This document shows positions 7,665 through 15,507 of a DNA stretch of 64,000 bases, one piece after another. The DNA is from Pseudomonas sp. BSw22131 (GTDB lineage Bacteria > Pseudomonadota > Gammaproteobacteria > Pseudomonadales > Pseudomonadaceae): the NCBI RefSeq assembly GCF_026810445.1, contig NZ_CP113949.1:1178001-1242000 (forward strand), read 5' to 3'. The notes beneath the pieces are model-generated. The model was not told where the DNA came from. It searched no databases and saw only the letters and a program-made list of their open reading frames with translations. The position numbers were made by a program, and so were the translations under genes. The first letter of the stretch is position 1, and every line of letters starts with the position of its first letter.

Positions 7665-8477
7665 ATGTACTTACATTTCAAAGCCATGATCAAGGCCGGG
7701 ATTAAAAAGATCAGTGGCAATCGTGATCGTGATCGTGAGCTTAAACCGCAGTGGACGCGCCAGGGCCCGGGTTCAGTCCTCATGGAGAGGTATCACTACA
7801 TTGACGAGGGTACGCAGGATAAGGATGGCTTCTATGATTATTATTATGAGTACGATGTGTACTACTTCAAGGATGGCGACTTGTCCCTCGTCGCTCGCTG
7901 CTACGCGGATGAGCCTGATGAAGCAGCCTTTATGGGCATTGAGTTCGACGGATACGATCGTGCGCTCGAGCCTGACGATCGGACTCTTCCATTAGTGTGC
8001 GCAGCGTTGACTCAATTGAGGTCAGACGGAAAAACAAAATTCTTCACCCTTGCGGGGTCAGGTTACGAGCCCATATTCGGGCGAGCCGATGAGGACATCC
8101 GGAATGAAGGACTGACCTCGCGCTGCGAACGCATCGAGGTCATCGCGCTGTCGCCCAATGCCCGCTATCGTGTCCAGGCGACCCCTTGGGAGGCGAGTAA
8201 CACGTGCTGGATTTATCCGCCCGAGATATTAGATATAAAGCGCAACACCCGTGTGTTTGCTTTAAAAAGCAATCTCTGGTCAGCAGATCAGGCGCGGTGG
8301 TTGGACTGCGCATGTGTTGAGCTCACGCTGCGCAAATACCCCGGAAGGCTCACGGGTAAGGGAATAACGGTGACCATCGACTGCACTCGTGGTACAGCTG
8401 TTTACTCCGATGGTATTGAGATTGAATCGTCAGCGCTCGAGCAGGCGCTCGATACGATGCTCGAACGCGTTGAATGA
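7665..8477 (+). CDS. Conserved-looking hypothetical protein
   Basis: A 270-residue soluble protein with no signal peptide or membrane segment. The first third is strikingly aromatic and acidic (DGFYDYYYEYDVYYF at about residues 52-66); the rest alternates predicted strands and helices. I recognise no family. An in-frame ATG at 7686 is an alternative start; neither has a strong Shine-Dalgarno. The acidic, single-gene character inside an accessory stretch is compatible with an immunity or anti-toxin-type protein, but nothing in the sequence proves it. Confidence 0.65.
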   Translation: MYLHFKAMIKAGIKKISGNRDRDRELKPQWTRQGPGSVLMERYHYIDEGTQDKDGFYDYYYEYDVYYFKDGDLSLVARCYADEPDEAAFMGIEFDGYDRALEPDDRTLPLVCAALTQLRSDGKTKFFTLAGSGYEPIFGRADEDIRNEGLTSRCERIEVIALSPNARYRVQATPWEASNTCWIYPPEILDIKRNTRVFALKSNLWSADQARWLDCACVELTLRKYPGRLTGKGITVTIDCTRGTAVYSDGIEIESSALEQALDTMLERVE

Positions 8478-8706
8478 CGTGGCCAGGGCACACTTCGATA
8501 TCGCCAAAGGGATAATTGAGCCATCTGCCGAGATGTCATTGACCCTTGTTGCTTAATTTGACTGACCTATATGCGGCCTCTGAAATCCCAGGCAAAGACT
8601 TCGTTCGCTGAGTATTCAGATAGCGCAATGAATTGAGGCAGCCTGGGTCACAATCGCATAAGCGCCAACACATTGCGGACACCCCGCTGGTACCGATCTT
8701 GGTGAA

Positions 8707-9186
8707 TCAGTTTGCGAGCCAGAGCATTGTCTGAACCGTAATATAAGGATGACTTTCCAACGGCTCCCATTCATCCAGGAAATCAAAACCCTGTTTCAGA
8801 TAGAAGTTTGAGGCTCTCGCATTGTCTGGTGAGACGTCGAGAAAAACGCGATCAAAGCCCTTGCCCATCGCGCGAGCTTTTACTGCATCAACCAACTGGA
8901 CTGCGACGCCAGAGCCCCGTGCGGCGGGCTCAACCCACATTCCGATCAAGGTATAGCGATTCGCGATGCTAACTCCGGCCCCCACCATCCCGACAGATTT
9001 GTCTCCATCGAAAGCCAACCAGAACTCCGTTCCGGTCGATGATGCTCGCTCTTTCCACTGTTCATCATCGTATTTAGCGGCTGTTTGGTAACTCACACCA
9101 AACGCCGTTGGTGTGTCCAAAAGCGCAGCGAGTCGCACTTGCTTCAAACGTATCCAGTCTGTTGTTTCCGTCTGTCGAATGAGCAT
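8707..9186 (-). CDS. GNAT-family N-acetyltransferase
   Basis: A 159-residue GCN5-related acetyltransferase that should transfer an acetyl group from acetyl-CoA to an unknown amine. Motif A, which binds the CoA pyrophosphate, is VEPAARGSGVAVQLV (about residues 87-101); the following strand and helix (DRVFLDVSPDNARASNFYLKQ) match motif B. The Q/RxxGxG/A loop is represented by RGSGVA. The gene is isolated; the intergenic region upstream holds hairpins and a transposase remnant. Confidence 0.88.
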   Translation of the reverse strand: MLIRQTETTDWIRLKQVRLAALLDTPTAFGVSYQTAAKYDDEQWKERASSTGTEFWLAFDGDKSVGMVGAGVSIANRYTLIGMWVEPAARGSGVAVQLVDAVKARAMGKGFDRVFLDVSPDNARASNFYLKQGFDFLDEWEPLESHPYITVQTMLWLAN

Positions 9187-9240
9187 GATTTTCCTGAAAA
9201 ATTAGCCACACCTCAACGTCTCACATGAGTGTCGAGAGGG

Positions 9241-9289
9241 GCAACACCGGAGGGTGTTGCATGACGGTAGCATTCGGCTGAAAGCCGAA
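9241..9289. other. Pair of strong stem-loops
   Basis: Two adjacent perfect hairpins: GCAACACC/GGTGTTGC with a GGAG loop (9241-9260), and TTCGGCT/AGCCGAA with a GAA loop (9273-9289). Neither is followed by a T run. They lie between the GNAT gene and a transposase remnant; they may be structured RNA or part of a degenerated element. Confidence 0.55.
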
Positions 9290-9369
9290 GTGGTGCAAAC
9301 ACCCGCTTAGGACCGATTGCTGTCTGACCTAAAGGGCTGTTTTCGACCAACGCTGCGTAGAACGCCGCC

Positions 9370-9566
9370 AACGACCGCGACCGTAACTTCACCGTCGGTT
9401 CCGACCGCGATCAGCTCAGCGCCATGGCCATGGCCATGGCTTCGGATTCGCTTTCGGTGCTGGCTGACCGAGCCTATTTCAACGGTGAGGAAATCCTGGC
9501 ATTTTCACAATGCGAACGCCACGACCAATCTAACGTTGCCAGAATTCGTCACTGGAATGGCAATGC
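9370..9566 (+). pseudogene. Remnant of an IS1182-type transposase
   Basis: Translation in the frame of position 9370 gives TVGSDRDQLSAMA and then LSVLADRAYFNGEEILA, which matches the core of IS1182-family transposases (consensus of the kind GSDR-QL--MA ... L-VLADRGYF-G-EIL). The match then jumps to the next frame, where NLTLPEFVTG resembles the following 'PKPLTS' segment, so there is at least one frameshift. No N- or C-terminal parts remain. A triple GCCATG repeat at about 9421-9438 lies inside the fragment. It is a dead fragment, not a gene. Confidence 0.7.
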
Positions 9567-9613
9567 GCTATCATCGGCGACCCCTCGGATTACTTCTCAA
9601 AAGGAATTGTCGA

Positions 9614-10174
9614 ATGACCTATCTACGCCCGCTTTTAGCGTCAGCACTCATTGCTCTCTGTGCTGGCTGTGCCTCGCCCGCCCAAGTATCTGGAATGTCG
9701 GTCGGAGCTGACCAGGCTCAGGCCGCTACCTACAATTCAGGTCTGCAACATAACGTGCAAATTTCCCAGGTGGATGGCGGAGATAAAACCAACCCGCTAT
9801 GGACGTCGGAAATCGACGGGCCTGACTTCGGTGCCGCACTCAAGCAGTCTCTCGCCAATGCCAACCTGTTGGGCGATGGGTCGGCCCCTTATTCGTTGCG
9901 AGCCAATCTGCTGCGCGTGGACCAGCCCTTCATTGGGTTGAATTTCGAAGTGACCAGTGAGGTTGAATATACATTGATCGAATCGCGCAATAGTAATGTC
10001 CTCTGGCGCGAAATCATCCGAACCCCGTTCACCGCTGGCGTTGGCGACTCGGTCATCGGTGTCAAGCGCCTACGCCTGGCCAATGAAGGCTCCGCTCGGG
10101 CGAACATCACAGCGCTGCTCAAACGCATGAGCGAGCTGAATATCGAAGCCAAGCAGGTTTCGTTGAAGAAATGA
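9614..10174 (+). CDS. Putative lipoprotein
   Basis: A 186-residue secreted protein. The N-terminus has a short basic start, a hydrophobic stretch and a lipobox-like end (ALCAGC, Cys18-19 region), predicting lipidation and an envelope location. The mature part has no Cys and contains a repeated strand pattern (YSLRANLLRVD, FEVTSEVEYTLIE) seen in small periplasmic assembly lipoproteins; I do not recognise a named family. The ATG at 9614 follows AAGGA. The longer open frame back to 9317 runs through the transposase remnant and is not its true start. Confidence 0.78.
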   Translation: MTYLRPLLASALIALCAGCASPAQVSGMSVGADQAQAATYNSGLQHNVQISQVDGGDKTNPLWTSEIDGPDFGAALKQSLANANLLGDGSAPYSLRANLLRVDQPFIGLNFEVTSEVEYTLIESRNSNVLWREIIRTPFTAGVGDSVIGVKRLRLANEGSARANITALLKRMSELNIEAKQVSLKK

Positions 10175-10762
10175 AGGCGACCGGCAGCCTTGTTTTAACC
10201 CGTGCTAGCTGAGCTCATTTCGCTCTTTTAGTCGAGTGCTGTCCGTACAAAGCTGACGTACCAACAGATCTTGAGGCGAACTCTTCGGGACGGGCTGTCA
10301 TGAACCAGGCCCGGGACCGCCTGGGGTTTGCCGCAACCACTGCGACGATCCTATATAGGCGGGTTTGTGTTTCTGCTTCTAAGACGCTACCCGCCACCTT
10401 TTATGCATGCGCGCTGAAAACCCAATTCATAGCGTAGAGTCTCAATCACCTGATCAACAGACGGGCCTTGTATGGGAGGTGACTCAGGACGCTCGCAGCA
10501 CTCTCGCCACACAAACAGCGTCAGCTCTGCGTCATCAGTCTGCGCAAATCCATTAGAACGGAGTTCAGCAAGCTAGCAGTACGCTCACGGATAGCGAAAG
10601 GCTTACACGCTTTTCAGTGTAATGGCCGTTTACTAGCATCGAAGCATTGCTCAAGATAGGCCATCAACTGAAGTGCAGGAAGCGCTTCGGAGGTCACGGA
10701 TGATCACCATTGCCTGGACGGCTACCGACAGGATGTTGGAATGGTTTTGATGGAGAAAAATG
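10175..10762. other. Intergenic stretch of about 590 bases, no supported gene
   Basis: Short frames exist on both strands (for example 10215-10397 on the minus strand) but none has a ribosome-binding site or recognisable product. It ends in a strong plus-strand terminator although no plus-strand gene is visible before it, so a short transcript or a decayed gene may have occupied it. Confidence 0.5.
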
Positions 10763-10783
10763 ACCCGCTTCGGCGGGTTTTTT
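10763..10783 (+). terminator. Strong rho-independent terminator
   Basis: ACCCGC/GCGGGT stem with a TTCG tetraloop followed by six T. The UUCG loop makes the hairpin very stable. No intact gene lies immediately upstream on this strand. Confidence 0.85.
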
Positions 10784-10821
10784 AATGCCCGTGATTCGTT
10801 GGCGGCCGTTGTTAATCTGTA

Positions 10822-11261
10822 TTGCTTAGTCATGCCGCAGTTAACTTCCCGATCAAGTGTTCTGACATCAACGGAGAGTGGCACCAATTGCCGGGAGCTT
10901 CTGAAAATGCATTAACCGCGCTAAGAGCGGCTGTGCCGCAAGTGCTTCCTGATGATTACTACCTGTTGCTGCGCTTGAGCAATGTTGACGAGATGTCGTT
11001 GCCTGTAGGCCCGTTTAACTTCGCACTCGATGCTGTGGAGGTTGTGCTCGACCCTTGGGAGATTTCGCACTAAGCGCAGGCAGCTCCAGAGATGTTTGTT
11101 TTCGGGAGCAACGGCGGCGGTGAGCTTGTGGCTTTCGATCTCAAAGGGAACTTACCACCCTGGCCTATCGTTGACTCTATGCGATTGCTCCAGAAGAGTC
11201 GGTGCAAAGTATTGAGGAAAACTTTACGGCTTTCGTATCTCTGATAGGTGGGCATGGCTGA
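10822..11261 (+). pseudogene. Broken SMI1/KNR4-family immunity gene
   Basis: Three pieces together give a SMI1/KNR4-type protein. The first reads INGEWHQLPGAS, ALTALRAAVPQVLPDDYYLLL and LPVGPFNF, then stops at a TAA (11071-11073). The same frame continues with PEMFVFGSNGGGELVAFDL, the hallmark core of the family. Near 11173-11178 a frameshift moves the match to another frame, which ends with YAIAPEESVQSIEENFTAF and a TGA at 11259-11261. So a nonsense change and a frameshift break the gene. Family members are commonly immunity proteins of contact-dependent or polymorphic toxins; no toxin gene is visible nearby. Confidence 0.78.
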
Positions 11262-11333
11262 GCATGGGAAACTCATACGGGAGCCTCCCCGTTTACGCCC
11301 GATTACTGCCTTTCATGAAGGGCTGCAACCGAC

Positions 11334-11513
11334 CGATTCGGTTGAAAAAGTCGGTTTTCTCAAACTGCCATAATACTGATCAGTGAAAGTGTCTTTTTTA
11401 TGCGCTGCCACTTGAAGTCTGAGTCCGAATACCTCTGCGCCGACTCTAGATTTCAATCTCACGCGCATACTTTTCTAACGTGAAAACCACGGCGGACTTT
11501 TTCAACAGAATCG
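11334..11513. mobile_element. Short non-autonomous element with 19-base terminal inverted repeats
   Basis: The left end (11334-11352) begins CGATTCGGTTGAAAAAGTC; the right end (11495-11513) is its reverse complement with one mismatch in 19. The 180-base interior has no coding frame. This is the form of a MITE or a deletion derivative of an insertion sequence. No clear target-site duplication was found. A transposase with such ends is not in the window. Confidence 0.7.
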
Positions 11514-11514
11514 A

Positions 11515-11547
11515 CCCATAGCTGCCGGTGCTACAGGCAGCTATGGG
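11515..11547. other. Perfect 12-base-pair stem-loop
   Basis: CCCATAGCTGCC pairs with GGCAGCTATGGG around a nine-base loop. It abuts the right end of the inverted-repeat element and lies beyond the 3' end of the oxidoreductase at 11628. There is no T run on either side, so it is not a classical terminator. Confidence 0.6.
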
Positions 11548-11627
11548 CCAATCTCTGATCCGCTGCGTCGGCAGCGATGTCAGCATATTTTTTAGATAGG
11601 CATATGGATCATGCCCATTATGTGGGC

Positions 11628-12638
11628 TTAGATATCCAGGCAGATTTTGCCGAAATGCTGGTTGGTTTCCTGGTACTTGAACGCTTCGACAATCTCGCTC
11701 AAAGGGAAATGACGATCAATAATCGGGCGCATGCCATTAGCATTGATGGCTCGGACCATGTCTTGCTGCTGGCTGCGGCTACCCACCAATACACCCTGCA
11801 GACGCACTTGCTTGATCAGTGCCGGCACAAAATTCATTGCACCGCTTACACCACTCAATATCCCGATGACGGAAATGTGACCAGCAACCCGAATTGCAAT
11901 CATCGATTGCTCAAGCGTCGCAGGGCCGCCGACTTCGATGATGTGGTCAACACCACGGCCACCCGTTAGAGCGCGTGCAGTTTCGCCCCAGTTAAGGTCT
12001 TTGCGGTAATTGATTACATGATCAGCGCCTAGAGCTTTCAGACGTTCAAGTTTTTCGTCGCTTGAAGAGGTAGCAATGACGGTAGCACCGGCCATTTTAG
12101 CGAACTGCAGGGCGAAAATTGAAACGCCACCGGTGCCTTGGACGAGCACGGTGTCGCCCGGCTTGAGTGAGTCATCGGCCATCAGGGCGCGCCATGCAGT
12201 AAGGCCAGCGGTGGTAAGCGTCGACGCCTCAGCATGGCTGTAGCCATTAGGCGCGAGGGTAAAAGATGTGGCTTTGGCCGTCACTTGCTCACGAGCGTAG
12301 CCGTCAATGCCATCGCCTGGGACGCTGACAAATCCTTCAACCAGTGGCACACCGTCGATCCACTCCGGGAAGAATGTGCTGACGACCGAGTCACCCACCT
12401 TGAATTCAGTGACATCTGGGCCGACAGCAATGACTTCGCCTGCACCATCGGCCATGGGGATGCGTTTTTCGCTAGGGCCCCACATACCGCTGACCACCGC
12501 GAAGTCGTGGTAGTTGAGCGAGTTGGCGTGAAGTCGTACGGTGATTTCGCCAAGCGCTGCGGCTTGGACTTCGCTGCTGCCGACCACAACGTTTTCATAG
12601 CCGCCACCGGGTTGGACGAAGATAGTTTTGCTGCTCAT
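11628..12638 (-). CDS. NAD(P)-dependent medium-chain alcohol dehydrogenase / quinone-reductase-like protein
   Basis: A 336-residue medium-chain dehydrogenase/reductase. It has the GroES-like N-terminal domain (SLNYHDFAVVSG, ADGAGEVIAVG) and a Rossmann domain with VLVQGTGGVSIFALQFAKMAGA (split here at VLVQGTGGVS) and GADHVINY. The cysteine cluster for structural zinc is absent, pointing to the zinc-free quinone-reductase/ADH-like branch. The substrate is unknown. An ArsR-type regulator lies 55 bases upstream in the same direction, so the pair is probably one operon and the regulator likely controls it. Confidence 0.88.
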   Translation of the reverse strand: MSSKTIFVQPGGGYENVVVGSSEVQAAALGEITVRLHANSLNYHDFAVVSGMWGPSEKRIPMADGAGEVIAVGPDVTEFKVGDSVVSTFFPEWIDGVPLVEGFVSVPGDGIDGYAREQVTAKATSFTLAPNGYSHAEASTLTTAGLTAWRALMADDSLKPGDTVLVQGTGGVSIFALQFAKMAGATVIATSSSDEKLERLKALGADHVINYRKDLNWGETARALTGGRGVDHIIEVGGPATLEQSMIAIRVAGHISVIGILSGVSGAMNFVPALIKQVRLQGVLVGSRSQQQDMVRAINANGMRPIIDRHFPLSEIVEAFKYQETNQHFGKICLDI

Positions 12639-12693
12639 AGGGGGTTCCTTATGTTTTCTAATTACGCGAAATAACGAAATGAAAGTTTAAAAA

Positions 12694-12990
12694 TTACAAC
12701 TCGATCATCAACCTAGCCGCAAAGTCGTCAATCGCCTGCTCACTGCGTCGGTAGTAAGTCCACTTTCCGATGCGGGTGGTTAGCACGAAGCCTGCGCGCT
12801 GCAAGATAGCTAAGTGTGCAGAAGCGGTAGAAGGTGAAAGCCCTGCCTTGTGCTGCAAATGGGTTACGCATACTCCTATTGCAGGATCGCCATGATCCTG
12901 AGGTGGGAAATTACTAAGTGGGTCTTTGAGCCACTCCATCATTTGCATGCGAGTGTCATTGGCCAGGGCTTTGAGCTGTTCGAGTATCAT
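12694..12990 (-). CDS. ArsR-family winged-helix transcriptional regulator
   Basis: A 98-residue regulator: LKALANDTRMQMMEWL opens the fold, VTHLQHKAGLSPSTASAHLAIL is the helix-turn-helix (recognition helix STASAHLAIL), and TRIGKWTYYRRS is the wing. The metal-binding ELCVC motif of arsenic sensors is lacking, though a single Cys is present in GVCVTHL, so it may respond to redox or an organic ligand. The ATG at 12990 is preferred; a TTG at 12999 in the same frame is an alternative. It precedes the oxidoreductase gene and is expected to repress that operon. Confidence 0.87.
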   Translation of the reverse strand: MILEQLKALANDTRMQMMEWLKDPLSNFPPQDHGDPAIGVCVTHLQHKAGLSPSTASAHLAILQRAGFVLTTRIGKWTYYRRSEQAIDDFAARLMIEL

Positions 12991-13173
12991 GGTCGGCAAT
13001 GCTACGCTTTTTTACGAAATGTTCAACAAGTAATCTATTAGCCTTCGCAAGGGTTTGAAATCAAAAAAACTCATCCAGCTGAATCGACCCTACTTTTGTC
13101 GATGCATTGAATGACTGCTTGAACCGCCCCGCTGTGGTAGACATCTCCGGCCTATGTTTGAACGTCCGCTTCT

Positions 13174-13340
13174 GGCCCGGGCTGTGTGAAAACGTTTTAG
13201 AGCAGGGTTGACGATCAGAACCGGACCGAAAATCGCGCCCCTACGAAAATTTCAGGTCCGCTGACCAACCGAACGCTGGCAGACTTCAATTAGCGACGCG
13301 GACTTCAAAATGGTGCATGCGTTTTCACACAGCCTGGGCC
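13174..13340. mobile_element. MITE-like element with 21-base terminal inverted repeats
   Basis: The left end (13174-13194) starts GGCCCGGGCTGTGTGAAAAC and the right end (13320-13340) is its reverse complement with one mismatch in 21. The 167-base unit has no coding frame. Similar palindromic-ended units recur in pseudomonad intergenic DNA, as far as I recall; this copy is intact at both ends. Confidence 0.75.
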
Positions 13341-13385
13341 CAAACCTGCCGGTGACCATTCACTCGTCCCCAAGCATCCACCCCC

Positions 13386-13414
13386 AAAAAAATGCCCCGG
13401 TCATCGGGCATTTT
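13386..13414 (-). terminator. Terminator of the YXWGXW-protein gene
   Basis: AATGCCC (13391-13397) pairs with GGGCATT (13406-13412); on the minus strand the stem is followed by at least six T. It sits just after the stop of the gene at 13440. Confidence 0.8.
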
Positions 13415-13439
13415 GCTGTCTGGGATTGTCCGGGATTGC

Positions 13440-13784
13440 TTAGTTCACCCAAACGCCTACGTGGTAGTGCCAGCCATCGCCTCGGCTTTCCCAGTACGGA
13501 TGTTGATAGCGGTAGCCAGGGCGCACGGTTTCCCAATGTCCGTGGACCGGGACGTAGCGGTTGCCGTTCCAGTGCCAATAACCCCGTGCCCAGATGTAGC
13601 CGGGGCGGGGGGCCGGTTCTTCCTCGATGATTCGCTCGGGTGGTGCCTGGGGAGCGACGACTTCGACGTATTCAGTCCGGGGTGCGGGTCGCTCGACTAC
13701 GCGGCGTTCATGAACGACGCGCTCTTGTACGCAACCGGCGGTCATGGCCAGTGCTGCAATCACTGCTGCATTACGTAAAAACAT
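13440..13784 (-). CDS. YXWGXW-repeat lipoprotein
   Basis: A 114-residue envelope protein. The signal peptide ends in a lipobox (AMTAGC, Cys18). A charged Arg/Val/Glu/Pro-rich linker (residues 20-62) leads to a C-terminal aromatic domain with the repeats YIWARGYWHWNG, YVPVHGHW and YRYQHPYW, the pattern called YXWGXW. Such proteins are small outer-envelope lipoproteins of unknown function. The gene has its own terminator and appears monocistronic. Confidence 0.88.
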   Translation of the reverse strand: MFLRNAAVIAALAMTAGCVQERVVHERRVVERPAPRTEYVEVVAPQAPPERIIEEEPAPRPGYIWARGYWHWNGNRYVPVHGHWETVRPGYRYQHPYWESRGDGWHYHVGVWVN

Positions 13785-14054
13785 ATCGCCACCTCAGACT
13801 TATCCACAACGTGAAACAACCCACGAATGATTGACCGAAGTCTCTCTTGTGATTTTGTTGTAACAGGTCTTTTCTGTCTGGGCGCTGAACTGGCAGGGGA
13901 TCGGGACGTTGTGGCGATCGCCGGTATTGGCGTTTGTTGATTCTTGATGTGGCGGACAGTTGGCTTGGGTGGACCAAGGGCAGGAAAAGCTGGGTTAAGC
14001 GCCTGAGGAAGAGGGAGGCGATACGGTCATCGCCTCCGCGCTGATTGAGCTCAT

Positions 14055-14384
14055 TCAGATGCCCGCAGCCATTGTGGGGCGGCTCAGCATGCGGGGCTTG
14101 GCTGCGACGGGGGCAAGTTGTTTAAGGTCTCCGTCAGTCATGGCGGCGAGGATCTTGATAGCGCTGTGACCCTGTTCGATCGCAATGCCAAATTGTACGC
14201 TTTCGATCAAGCGACTCAGGCGTTTGGGGGAGTTGCGTTGTTCTGCGCTGATCAAGCGTTTAGCGACCACCCCTGACTCGTTGGAGAGTGTCAGCATGAT
14301 GGTCCCGTCCAAGCCCTGGATACTCAAATTAACCCGGTAGTCTGGGTGGAAAGCGTCGGTGATCTGTTGAAATGGATTGTCCAT
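14055..14384 (-). CDS. DUF3509-family protein
   Basis: A 109-residue cytoplasmic protein beginning MDNPFQQI, with NLSIQGLDG and MLTLSNESG, the N-terminal pattern of the pseudomonad-restricted DUF3509 family. No catalytic motif, signal peptide or membrane segment is evident and function is unknown. Isolated minus-strand gene. The long A/T-poor stretch upstream holds no other gene. Confidence 0.7.
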   Translation of the reverse strand: MDNPFQQITDAFHPDYRVNLSIQGLDGTIMLTLSNESGVVAKRLISAEQRNSPKRLSRLIESVQFGIAIEQGHSAIKILAAMTDGDLKQLAPVAAKPRMLSRPTMAAGI

Positions 14385-14828
14385 GGCCTGTACCTGGTTA
14401 TCGAGTCTGCATAAGTTGACTGGGGGTTAGTCCCTTTAGTTCTTGACGCTGATCAACGGTAGAAAAATTCCTGTCTTGGCCGTTATCGCTGACTTAACGG
14501 TTTCGTCCTGTTTCTGATCCGTTGATGCTATCGGTTAAGCGAATACTGATTGGACGTGAAGCTGATGAGGATTGCATTCGCGCTTGTGCGCACGTATTTG
14601 GCGTTGCCCTGAGTAACCTGCATGGTTTGGGCCACGTACGATGAACGGTGCAAACGCATCAATTCAGCGGCATTCAACCTGTTTTCATTCAGTCATCGGC
14701 GCTTCGCTGGCGGTAAAGCGCAAGAGGCAAATGCCCTTATCCGGACCGACAAGCACCATTAGTGCCCGGGGTGCATGCTTTGTGTGCGAGCCAGTAGTTC
14801 CGTGATTTCGACGCAATAAGCCAAACCG
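14385..14828. other. Intergenic stretch of about 440 bases, no gene seen
   Basis: No frame with a credible start and product, and no tRNA-like fold. It presumably holds the promoter of the DUF3509 gene at its left end. Confidence 0.5.
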
Positions 14829-14866
14829 AAAAAGGGCGGGCCTGTCTTCACGGGCCCGCCCTTTTC
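14829..14866. terminator. Bidirectional terminator
   Basis: AAAAGGGCGGGC pairs with GCCCGCCCTTTT around a loop of about 12 bases. The stem has A runs on the left and T on the right, so it can stop transcription in both directions. It lies just beyond the stop of the HPF-like gene at 14920. Confidence 0.85.
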
Positions 14867-14919
14867 GAGTGCTTCAATTCGTTGGGCCGGCTGTTGTCAG
14901 TCGGTCCATCGCTGCCGGA

Positions 14920-15339
14920 TCAACCGTGCAGCGCATCATCCTTCTCAAGAAATTCTTCCTGAAGCAGCGCATCCGGACTTTCGGCGTCGCTGTCTTTGGT
15001 GTTGCTGATGGCCGACACGCCGCCGCGTTTGCTGCGCAGTTTGCCGAACAGGTGTTCCAGTGCGTGATCGAGTTTCACCGCAGCGCCGTCCACAGCCATG
15101 TCCAGTGAGCTGGCTTTGTGGGTGACAGAAATAGGTTGGTGTCCTTTTGGCCTGGCTTCCATCTGGCAACGGATGTCGTGCGGGCCTGGCTTGTCGCCAT
15201 TTTCGTCCTGGATATGGACTTCAATACGGGTGAGGTCTTCTTCGTAGCGTTCGAGCGTGCTTTCAACGGTGTTTCGTACCCACTCCTCCAGTCGGACACT
15301 GCTTTCGATGTGGTTATCGCTGTTGACCTGGATTTGCAT
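14920..15339 (-). CDS. HPF/RaiA-like ribosome-associated protein
   Basis: A 139-residue protein starting MQIQVNSDNHIESS, with the beta-alpha-beta pattern and the RIEVHIQDENG and CQMEARPKGH segments of the sigma-54 modulation / ribosome hibernation factor family. Family members bind the small ribosomal subunit in stationary phase or stress. The C-terminal third (from about residue 95) is charged and probably flexible; this is longer than canonical HPF and is typical of the pseudomonad paralogue distinct from the rpoN-linked copy. The ATG at 15339 is preceded by GGGAAG; the open frame upstream to 15438 is not supported. A strong bidirectional terminator follows. Confidence 0.85.
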   Translation of the reverse strand: MQIQVNSDNHIESSVRLEEWVRNTVESTLERYEEDLTRIEVHIQDENGDKPGPHDIRCQMEARPKGHQPISVTHKASSLDMAVDGAAVKLDHALEHLFGKLRSKRGGVSAISNTKDSDAESPDALLQEEFLEKDDALHG

Positions 15340-15462
15340 AATTCTTCCCTTACTTTGGCTTGCTCGGGAGAGTCTCGACGTCACAGAGTTGCGTCTGCCC
15401 TCAGTCACAGTGTTGGCGCCGATGGGCGAACAATTCAACCCCTAAAACCAGAGAATATATTT

Positions 15463-15492
15463 CAGCTGGATACGGAACTAATTATCCAGCTG
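15463..15492. other. Perfect 10-base-pair stem-loop between fecA and the HPF-like gene
   Basis: CAGCTGGATA (15463-15472) pairs with TATCCAGCTG (15483-15492). It lies 15 bases past the fecA stop. A weak A/T stretch follows on the minus strand, so it may end the fec transcript. Confidence 0.55.
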
Positions 15493-15507
15493 GCCCACCG
15501 GGCGAGA

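Noticed and set aside
9317..9613. N-terminal extension of the lipoprotein back to 9317
   Set aside because: It reads through a transposase remnant in the wrong frame and would bury the signal peptide and lipobox.
10215..10397. 60-residue minus-strand frame in the intergenic stretch
   Set aside because: No ribosome-binding site and no recognisable product; Arg/Ala-rich as in random GC-rich frames.
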